From Dactylorhiza incarnata (lineage: Eukaryota; Streptophyta; Magnoliopsida; Asparagales; Orchidaceae): a DNA stretch of 64,000 nucleotides. The notes beneath the pieces are model-generated. The model saw only the letters and a program-made list of their open reading frames with translations. It did no database searches and was not told where the DNA came from. Made by a program: the position numbers and the translations under genes. The stretch spans positions 2,999,001 to 3,063,000 of the forward strand of contig JAWHQI010000229.1 of the NCBI GenBank assembly GCA_033032865.1. The letters are read 5' to 3'. Each line of letters opens with the position of its first letter. Position 1 is the first letter of the stretch. Positions 53,838-62,533 of the stretch are shown here, one piece after another.

Positions 53838-54361
53838 CGGGTCAGGAAGAGGCAACTTACAAGCAGCGAACGCGAGCACGATCTTGCGAGAACGGAGATG
53901 AGCGTAGACGCGAGAAGACTGGAGAAATAAATGCGACGGGTAGGAGAGTGAATCCGAACTATTTATAAGAAATTCGGAGGGGCACGGGAATCGAAGCGTC
54001 GGGAGTGCGGATAGCTAAAATAAAGTTGATTTCTGCTCAAAGGGACTGCAGTCTTGCGAGCCAGGGCTCGCCGTCGCGCGGTAATTAAGTCCCGCCCAAG
54101 GCCGGCCCGTGAGGAAAAGGGGGTCCGGACATAGCGTTGCACAGAAGCTCGCAAGCGCTCCGCGAGGGCGATCATATCAAACACAGCGGACGAACCGAAT
54201 GAACCACATGCACACTACAGAAATAAAGGGAAATTAAAAAGGAAAAACGATAAAAGGCGAGTCGCGACGGACTCGCGAATATTACCACACCAGATATTGT
54301 TCAACAGACGTCATGAAAGGAATAAAAGCAAAAGGATAGTAGAATTAAACCCGCGGCAGCC
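53838..54361 (-). promoter_or_regulatory. Intergenic region with promoter of antisense gene 1 of B
   Basis: TATAAATA on the minus strand at 53960-53967. The remainder is the 3' flank of antisense gene 2. No other feature seen. Confidence 0.5.
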
Positions 54362-55587
54362 TCAGGGGTAAGGAAGCCATTTCCAGCGACCCCGACCCCG
54401 CTTGCCCGCACGCGGCGGCACTCTCGGATAATGATATTCGCGAAGCGCTTTAAACTCGCGCAGGATTAGGTGCGCTTGATCCTCGCCCCGCGAGATGTGC
54501 ACGTCGGGCGAGGTAACATCTGCGCGAGGCACCGGCTCCGCCTCGGCGATCAAGCGCGCATTCGCGTCTTCCAACACGGCGAATCTCTCGTCAAAGGCAG
54601 CCCGGTCCGCGTCATACCGCTCCTCCAACTCGCGTAACATCATGCCGTGCTTCTGAAGCACCTCGGACACCCGACTCTTCATCCGCACGGGGTCGCCAGG
54701 GTCACCCAAGAAGTCTTCAATCTGGCTAGGCGAAGGCGGTGGTGACATCTCCATCCTCCCATGCTCTGACTCAGGGGTGGCTCCTGGGATTTCAACGAAG
54801 GAAGAGTTAGTAGGGTCCGAGGGCGAGCAAGAGATGGGAGCTCGCGAAAACATGCTAACCTGGCGAGGAGGGGGATTCGCGACGGGGCTTGCGCGAAGAC
54901 TCCGGCCGACCCTGGAAGTTTTCGCGGAAACCCGAGACGTGGGGTTTCCCCAGACCAGGAGGGTATACCACTCTCTCCGCGACTTGGGCGCCGTCGAGAA
55001 GCGAGCCGCCTGGACTTCGCCTGCCCATCAGACCGAAGCCAGGGGTCGCCACGTTAACCTTAGGCGGGACCGGCGAGTTCACCGGGGTGGAGACTTTCTC
55101 CTTGGGACTCGACGATGGGGTATCTGCATAGGCCACCAACGTGTAGATATCACAGACTTAAGCGGAGATAAAGTAGGGTGCGAGTGACTTACGAGGTTGC
55201 GAGAGAGGTGCATGTTGGGACGAAGTCCCGACCCCAGCATCTAGCAATCCCAGCCTCGCGGGGGACGGAGCACAGAAAGTTGTCAGCGTAAGGCTCGCCA
55301 GGCGGTCCTCAGGTGGAGGATTCTGCGAGAAGAAAGGAAATGAGCAAGGGGCCGATGTAAAGAATTTAGACTGAGGATACCTGTTGTGCTAGCACGGTAT
55401 TCGGCGGAGGGGGGGAATCAGGAGGCAATGTCATGTCCTCCCCCGGCGACCTCCTAACCGTCATGGCTTTCTTGGTCTGGGGAGAGGTGGCAGGGTTGAA
55501 CATCCAGGCGTTGCGCTCGGCGGCCCGAGCTTTCGCCATCTCCCTAGAATCCTTCAGTCGTTCCAACGCGCTCTGCTTGGTAGACAT
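54362..55587 (-). CDS. Antisense gene 2 of element B, intact four-exon gene of unknown function
   Basis: ATG 55587, about 70 bp after a TATA (55658-55665). Exons on the minus strand: 55587-55381 (207 nt), 55322-55193 (130), 55123-54860 (264), 54783-54362 (422). All three introns are GT-AG (55323-55380 GTATCC...GCAG; 55124-55192 GTAAGT...GCAG; 54784-54859 GTTAGC...CCAG), and the spliced length of 1023 nt is one open frame of 340 residues. The N-terminus is basic-helical (MSTKQSALERLKDSREMAKA), the middle Pro/Ser-rich, the C-terminal ~140 residues coiled coil (LRELEERYDADRAAFDERF) with a basic end (AGKRGRGRWKW). It corresponds in place and plan to antisense gene 2 of A. No known domain is recognised. 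Confidence 0.65.
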
Positions 55588-55657
55588 TCTGAAGGGAGAA
55601 CGATTTCGGCGAGAAAGGAGCAAAAGGGAAGGCTTGATCACTAGCCACGGTGGACAG

Positions 55658-55665
55658 TATTTATA
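55658..55665 (-). promoter_or_regulatory. TATA box of antisense gene 2 of B
   Basis: TATAAATA on the minus strand, about 115 bp outside the 3' LTR. Confidence 0.5.
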
Positions 55666-55764
55666 GTCTCGGGCAGGGGACCCACCAAAAGATTCCCGCC
55701 ACGTCAGCAGAATCGGCGAACACCAGGGGTTGGATGTATCTTCGCGAGCTTAGGGCAACCTCGC

Positions 55765-55776
55765 GAAGAGCGGGGA
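55765..55776 (+). other. Polypurine tract of element B
   Basis: GAAGAGCGGGGA followed by TTG and the 3' LTR; one C interrupts it. Confidence 0.55.
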
Positions 55777-55779
55777 TTG

Positions 55780-56754
55780 TGTACAACCCCGATGTTCGCC
55801 AGGAAGAAATCAGCAGCTCGCGCTCGAGGAGGCGAGCCAAGAGGGGCGAACCCTGAACTCCGGCGAGGCAGGCCAAGGAAGAGCAAGAGACTGCGCAGGC
55901 GAGCGAGCCCAGCGGAGGGAAGGTAACCGGCTCCTTTGAGGCTCGGCAAGGGTAGTGCATGCGAGCCCGACCAGTTGAGGAAGGAGTTCGCTAGGCGAGC
56001 CCGGAACCTTGGGGTATAGTTAGCCATTTTGGGGTATAGTTAGCCATTTTGGGGTGCGGATAGCCATTTTGGGGCTTGGCCGGGTCGCTATTGGCGAGCC
56101 CAACCAGTCGAGGAAGGAGTTCGCTAGGCGAGCCCGCCTAGAGGGAGAGCAGATAGTCATCCGGGGACTCGCCGAGGTAGTGCAGGCGAGCGAGCCATGT
56201 AATGTGCCGATAATACCCCTGGGGTTCGCCGACCAGAGGCTCGCGAGCTCCACTCGCGAGGGAGGTCGCGAAGCGGGCTGGCTCGCCCCGTAAAAGTCCA
56301 GGAAGGGATTTTTACCAAGGGGCCCCCGGTGGTCTGCATTTAGCCTCTCCGAACAGCGGAGTTTGGCTGTTAGCAGACCAATCCGGTGTGCGGATAGTGA
56401 GAATGGACAGCGGGATTTGGTTATTGACAGACCACAAAACTAAAATCTATAAATAGACCTCAAAGGGCACCTTGGAGAAGGGCGGTTCATTATCTTTGAG
56501 CTCTTCTCTCCCTAGGTCGCTTTGGTTTGGGCTCTCTAGCTCTCCAAGGTGCCTGAGTCTTAGCTTTGGCTTGGGAGGGGAAGCGCTCAACGATCTTCCG
56601 GGTTAGTGGAGGGACCTCCTCGCTGAGACTAGGGTCTTTGTTCTTTGCTCAAATCCTCGGCCTTACCTCTCCCGAGGGACCGGTAAGGGCTAGCTGCCCC
56701 TCATTTCGGTGAGGGCCCCGAGCTCCACACGAGACCGAGAAATCGGTTTCAACA
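55780..56754 (+). repeat. 3' LTR of element B
   Basis: 975 bp copy of 43667-44642, followed by the CAAGG TSD. Confidence 0.92.
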
Positions 56755-56759
56755 CAAGG

Positions 56760-58841
56760 TTTCATCTCATGGTGACAAGATTTGACCACAATACCCCAAG
56801 ATAAACATCATGCCCTAATTTTGACCTAATTAGACCCAACTTAGGTTAACCAATTTCCAAACTAAATCAGTCCCAATTGGGCTGAGATTTTTACCAGGGT
56901 CATGTGATAACCCTAAAAAGTTCCCACTAAACTTTGGAGGGCATTGGAGATCATTTGACCCAATAATTAATTAATATGTGATTTATGAAATTATTACAAA
57001 AACCTTATAAAAATGTTCTCCTAAAATTCCCATCTTTGGATATGATGTGTGTGTAGGTATAAGTAGGCTATGTTTCAAATCTCAAGTCCATATCATTTCC
57101 CAATCAAAAGTTATTCAAGAAATGGTGGCTGTCCTACACTAGGGACCAGCCCCACCAAAATGGACCTACAGGGAGCTACAAAACTCCTTTTGGGGTGAAA
57201 TTAGTTTTAAAATAAAGTAGACTATAAGGGCTACAACTTTGGTGTTGACCACTTTTTCTGTAGAGGGGCCTAAGTATTTTTAATAATTAATTCTAAGTGC
57301 TGCCAGTAAAGGGACAGAAAAATACAATACATAACATTTAATATAAAAGATCTGCACATATCTTGAAGCAAAAACGTGGGGCATCCCTTCATCTTCCTCC
57401 TCCAGCCAAGGGTCCAGATCAGCCCGTCCTGTAGCCTCTTCCAGCCCATTTTCCCGGCCATCCGACCACCTCCCTGACCGGCCACCACCACCACCACCTC
57501 CGTTGAGGTGGTGGCTATCGCCGGGCAGAGGAACGGCCGCCGGAGGGGCCGATTCCGGCGAACCCAACGGGAAGAAAATCCATGGAAATTTTAGATTTTT
57601 CTCACTTGGATCGGGCTCAATTGAGCCCGATTTCTCACCTATTTTTATCTAAGATATATCCATAGAGGGAGAGGAGAAGAACCAAACCTGTTTGGAGGGT
57701 TGATTCCTTGCCGATTTGGTGATCCTCCATGGCCGGCCTCAAGCTTTGGCGCCATTGCAACCTCCACACCAAGTTGCTCGAAATCTTTAGGTGAGTGGGG
57801 GAAACTCATCCTCACAGCCTTGTGAAGCTTTTTAAAGAGCCACTTGTGGAAGGGGGAGAGGTGAAACCTCCAATTTCACCATTAATGGCCATTAAGAATT
57901 TTTAACCAAAACTAAAATCCCATTAAATTAGCCACTTGGGTGGCCGGCCATGACTATTAAACTCCTCAAAACTGATGAGGGGGGAGGTACAAAGCCATTG
58001 GAGATGAAGAGGGGAGGCCCTTGGCCTCCCATGGCCATTAATGGCCTTCTCTCTCTTCTTTATCTCTCTTCAAAATTGGGGAAATTGCACTTTATCTCCC
58101 CTACTCATCATTTCCAAAAATTGAGTGGTAACTCCTGGTAATTATCATCCTCCTAAGTTAATCGGATACTCCAATTAGGCCTAGCCCAAGTGGATTGGGC
58201 TTGAGTTAGCCTTTTCCCCTCTTTTTGGGCAAGGTTGGCCAAGTGTTGACTTGATGTGTTGACTTGGTCAACTGATGGGTTGACTGGTCCAAGTGGTGTG
58301 TCTTGATTCCCTTGACATCACCCAAAATTGGTTGATTCATGGTGGTGCCCCAATTGGGCCAATTAATCCAAAAGGTGTTGGTTTGACCAAAACAATGCTA
58401 GAGTTGACTTTGGTCAATTTGACCATTTCGGTTGACCCCAATGGGTGGGTAGTGACCTATTGGTCTCTCTTAATGGTTAGGAAAGTCTAGGTAGGGTCAA
58501 TTTGGCAAGGTGGAGGTCAATTAACCCTAATTAGACTACTTTGACCAATTTGGGGTTAGGGTTGACTTTGGTCAATTTGGCCTCTTTGGTTGACCCCAAT
58601 GGGTCACTGGTGCTTCAAGGAGACCCCTAATGGGTTAGGGATGCTATGGTGGGGTCAAGGTTCAAGGTGGGGCCCTAAAGTCCAACCCTAGGCTTGGTAT
58701 CTGAAGATTGTTATTTGCAAACCACTTGGGTTTTCTCCTTCTCACCAAAATTCACATGGTCTTGGGCTCTTCCTATGGTTTTGTCATGACCTAGTCATGA
58801 AAAAACCAACTTAGGGGTCTAGCTATTGGGGGGATGTTACA
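56760..58841. repeat. Right part of D (U3 side), no gene
   Basis: AT-rich with scattered TTGAC motifs. The frames around 57,280-57,570 have no recognisable domain. Ends GGGATGTTACA at 58841. Confidence 0.5.
58246..58620. promoter_or_regulatory. Cluster of W-box-like TTGAC motifs in the U3 of D
   Basis: About 13-15 TTGACC/TTGACT cores on both strands within ~375 bp, for example at 58246, 58259, 58280 and 58412. Part of it is a duplicated block (GTTGACTTTGGTCAATTTG). W boxes bind WRKY factors. On the minus-strand reading this is the U3, where enhancers lie. Confidence 0.4.
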
Positions 58842-58846
58842 TAGTG

Positions 58847-61020
58847 TCCTTCACAGGTCTGTATACATTTTTACTACCCCCGGGTGTATTGAATACCTTG
58901 TCTGGTGTGCCTCGCGGAGTATTTCTTCCCGTATTCCCTCTGCAGCGGGGATGAATATGCGGTGTCTATACTGTAGGATGCCATCATACAAATTGTAGTC
59001 TTCTTGTGCACCGTGTTGCAAGGCCTGAATGATCGGGGCTGCTTCTACGTCGATCTTCTGTGCCTCTCGAATTCTGTCCCTGATGTCGCACTGTATCTCC
59101 ATCCAGTAAAGCTGGGCATGGTATTCCATCGGGTTTCTACGGGCGATGAGAATAATATCCAATTCTGCAAAGGATTCGACTAACTCCTCCGGTATCATCT
59201 CTAGCCAACTCCCGGTCCTCGGAGGTTGCCGACTTAGGGCATCTGCAACCTTATTGGCTTTGCCGGGGTGGTACTGAAGGGCAAAGTCGTAATCGCACAG
59301 AAACTCCAACCATCGGCGCTGTCGGAGATTTAGCTCTTTCTGGGTGAAGACGTATTTGAGACTTTTATGACCGGAGAAGATCTCGCATCGCACTTCGTAG
59401 AGGTAGTGCCTCCAAACTTTTAATGCGAAAACTACCGCACCCAGTTCTAGATCATGGGTGGCGTAGTTTAGTTCGTGAGGCTTTAGCTGACGTGAGGCGT
59501 AGGCGATTACCTTGCCGTGTTGCATTAGCACGGCTCCCAATCCCTTTAGTGAGGCATCGGCATAGATCTGGAAGCCCTCAGTACCTGAGGGGACTGTCAG
59601 GATCGGGGCCGATATCAGTCGGTTCTTTAGCTCTATGAACGTTGCTTCGCATTCGGGAGACCACTGGAATGTCACGTCCTTTTTGGTGAGGGAGGTAAGT
59701 GGTAACGCAATCTTAGAGAATCCTTCTACGAACTTACGGTAGTAGCCGGCGAGGCCAAGGAAACTCCTGATGTCTGCTGCTGACTTAAGTGGCGGCCAGT
59801 CTCGTACTGCTTGTACCTTGGCTTGGTCCACCGCTACCCCGTTCCTGTTAACTGTGTGTCCAAGGAAGCCGACTTCTTCCATCCAGAACTCATATTTGCT
59901 AAACTTCGCAAAGAGCGATTGTTCCCTTAGCTTGAGCAGAACCATTTGGAGATGCCTGGAATGTTCAGTTTTGTTCTTCGAGTAGATGAGTATATCGCTT
60001 ATAAAGACTATCACGAAGTGATCTAGGAAGGGTTTAAACACCGTATTCATTAAAGCCATGAAGGTGGACGGAGCATTGGTCAATCCAAATGGCATTACCA
60101 TGAATTCATAAAGTCCATAGCGGGAGCTGAAAGCGGTCTTGGGAATGTCTTCTTCTCGTACTCTGAGCTGATAATAGCTAGATCTTAAATCCATCTTGGA
60201 AAAGACGGACACGCCTTATAATTGATCGAACAATTCATCTATTCGGGGCAGGGGATAGTTATTCCGGACAGTGAGTTTATTCAGTTCTCTGTAGTCAATA
60301 CAGAGACGCGGGGATCCATCTTTCTTTTTAACGAATAGCACTGGGGCTCCCCAGGGCGAGGTACTTGGGCGGACGAATCCTGCGTCAACTAGCTCTTGTA
60401 GTTGGATCTTGAGCTCGGCTAGTTCCCTCGGGGCCATTCGGTATGGATCTCGGGAGACGGGTTGGGCTCCATGAGTAAGTTCAATTTGGAAGTCTACTTC
60501 CCGTTGTGGGGGCAACCCAGGAAGGGATTCTGGAAAGATGTCTGGGAAGTCCCTAATTACGGGCACTCTAGCGAGTACTTGCGTCTTGTCCTCCATCTCG
60601 AAGTAGATTAGGTACACCTCGTCCTTTCGCCGGACTGCTTTGACTGTTTGTGCGGAAGTTAAGATAATGCGGGTGACAGATGGTATACCTGCTAGTGTGA
60701 TAAATTGCCCATTTGGGTTCTGGAGATGGATCTCTCGAGTCGAACAATTGATTTGGGCGCTGTGCTCAGCTAACCAACCCATCCCTAAAATGATGTCGAA
60801 TCCGGTTATCGCTAAAACGGTTGTATTGACTTCGAATTCTATGCCTCCTAGCATTGCATGGAAGGAATACTTTTCTGTGGATGACATATCTGATCCATCC
60901 GGGAGTCGTATTCGTATTGACATCCCGGATGATCGTACAGTGTTTCCCTTGTCAGCGATGAAGTTCTGTGCGACGAAGGAATGCGTGGCACCGGTATCGA
61001 ACAGGGTTTTAGCGGGATGA
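58847..61020 (-). pseudogene. Protease-RT-RNase H and integrase start of element C
   Basis: The minus strand reads the protease FDTGATHSF (about 60,975-61,002), then RT (about 60,480-59,800) with [22 protein letters not shown] and [12 protein letters not shown], then RNase H (about 59,580-59,220) with [13 protein letters not shown] and VADALSRQP, then the integrase zinc-finger half ([19 protein letters not shown]). A TAA at 60213-60215 replaces a Gln codon in RT. The RT active-site motif reads FISDIL; the first catalytic Asp is Ser (59997-59999). A TGA follows MYTDL next to the D insertion site. Inactive. Confidence 0.9.
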
Positions 61021-61169
61021 CCTTATACCAAAAGTAAACCTGATAATATGTATATACTATGATCATAAACTTTTTACAGATAATAAGGAGTAGAGATTAT
61101 ACAAAAGGTCACAACATATATATATGACTATAACATGCTCCTAGGATATCGTAACAACTGAAAGTAGAT

Positions 61170-62280
61170 ACCTATCACTACATCTGGTGTAGGACCGTGC
61201 TGGAGATCTAATGTGTATGCCTCGAGCGGTGCTGCTCAGACCTGCCTAGCTGGCTCCCTCCTGCCTGTGGGACGTCCTCTGCGTCCACCTCGTCCTCTCT
61301 TCGCAGCTCTCTGTACTGCTCCTAAACCGGGTCTCCCTATAGCCTGAGGGCAAAAAGCTCGTATGTGCCTAGGCTGCTGACATAGGTAGCAGTTCCCTGC
61401 AAAGGGGATATCTCGTCGTGCGGCTGGGACGGCCTGAGGTGCTGGGGCTGGGGGTGCTGGTCAGGGCTGGGCTGCCTGCCCATATGGCTGGTGGCGCTGA
61501 CGCTGTCTCCTACCCCAGTTCTGTCTGCGAGGACCTACTCCTCTCTCTCGGCCCTGAGCCCGGGGAACCTCCGCATGTCCCCTACGCTGCTGGGCCACCA
61601 TCCTCTGATCTAACTCTAAAGTTGCGGCGTGCGAGGCAATCGTGTGGAAGGATGCCTGAGAAATCATGATCAGAGCCTGACGGAGATCGTCTCGTAGTCC
61701 TCGGTAAAATCTAGTCGCTCTATCCTGTCCGTAACTGCTAGAGTCCCGGCGAAGCGGGTCAAATGAATGAACTCTCGTTGGTACTCGGGTACCGTCCTCT
61801 CTCCTTGCCGGATCTGTAAGAAACGCTCCTGAAGTGCGATCCTGTCTGCGTCCGAGATGAAGTGCTCTAGGAAGGCCTCTGAGAATTCCCCCCAGAGGAT
61901 TGTGCTGAGTGGTCGCCCTCTAAACGTGGAGCGGCTGGCTGCTCTCCACCAATCTCGGGCATAGCCCTCTAGCATGGTCACCATCAAGGACACTGCGGCT
62001 ATGGCGGGGCACATCATCCCGACTAAGAGCTCCTCTACCCTCTCCACCCACTCTTCGGCCTGAATGGCTGACTCGGTACCTCGAAAGGTGGGGTGGTCTT
62101 AGCCCCCGGAATGTCGTCAGAAGATCGGTGGGTACGGTGGCCGTCTAGAAAGCGGCTAACAAAGCTGTCAGGGTCCGTCCTAGATCTGTATCCCCAAACG
62201 GAACTGCGGCTGGAGTGGCCGGGGCTGGTGGTGGAGTGGTAGGGTGGTACTGATCCCTAGAGGAGGACCTTCCGTTACTC
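61170..62280 (-). pseudogene. gag of element C
   Basis: Minus strand. A Pro-rich N-terminal part (62,280-62,145) ends in a stop. A second in-frame stop lies near 62,100. The gag core follows (about 62,090-61,670; EGYARDWWRAASRSTF, QEFERFLQ-like region, PEYQREFIHLTRFAG). A CCHC zinc knuckle CYLCQQPRHIRAFC is at 61350-61391, followed by a basic Arg/Gly-rich tail. It would coat and package the genomic RNA. The frame is broken in several places. Confidence 0.8.
61350..61391 (-). other. CCHC zinc knuckle in gag of C
   Basis: C-x2-C-x4-H-x4-C spacing is exact (CYLCQQPRHIRAFC). Confidence 0.8.
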
Positions 62281-62519
62281 GACTCCGGTATCTGGAGAAG
62301 TAACAAACGAACATCAGTACTTGCAAAAATAAGGGGATTTTGCAGAACTGAAATGAAAAGAAAGCGAAAAGCGTGCTGGTGTACTACCATGCAGTCTCTA
62401 ATCCTTAACCTTAAACCTAAAGGGTCCACCAGGCTTCCGCTGCCTGGTTCGTCCCGAACCAAGAAGTGGAACCGGGGAAGGGAGGATTGAAAGACTGCCC
62501 CATGTGGTCGGATCGTGGT
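62281..62519. other. 5' leader of element C
   Basis: Region between the primer site and gag. No supportable gene. Confidence 0.4.
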
Positions 62520-62531
62520 GGTTCTGATACA
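62520..62531 (-). other. Degenerate primer binding site of C
   Basis: The minus strand reads TGTATCAGAACC two bases after the LTR end. Gypsy and copia elements commonly use TGGTATCAGAGC, complementary to initiator tRNA-Met, so this looks like a decayed version. Confidence 0.5.
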
Positions 62532-62533
62532 TT

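Larger units (their letters stand above)
43667..56754 (+). mobile_element. Element B: complete, young Tat-lineage LTR retrotransposon with two antisense genes
   Basis: LTRs 43667-44642 (976 bp) and 55780-56754 (975 bp), flanked by CAAGG at 43662-43666 and 56755-56759. Order: PBS, gag-pol, 97 bp array, two minus-strand genes, PPT, LTR. By eye the LTRs differ at about nine sites (~0.9%), the lowest of the three measurable elements. Pol is open throughout, but the integrase has lost its catalytic Glu. Confidence 0.93.
40851..58841 (-). mobile_element. Element D: probable 4.9 kb solo LTR (gypsy type) containing element B
   Basis: It starts TGTAAGACCCC and ends GGGATGTTACA, flanked by CAGTG (40846-40850) and TAGTG (58842-58846), a TSD with one C to T change. 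Leaving out B (43667-56754) and its TSD copy, it is about 4.9 kb with no coding region. The end sequences match the LTR ends of C (TGTAAGACCCC, GATGTTACA), and a few short blocks (ACCGTTAGTCA) recur in C's right LTR. A solo LTR of a C-related family is the simplest reading; a non-autonomous element is the alternative. Confidence 0.65.
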
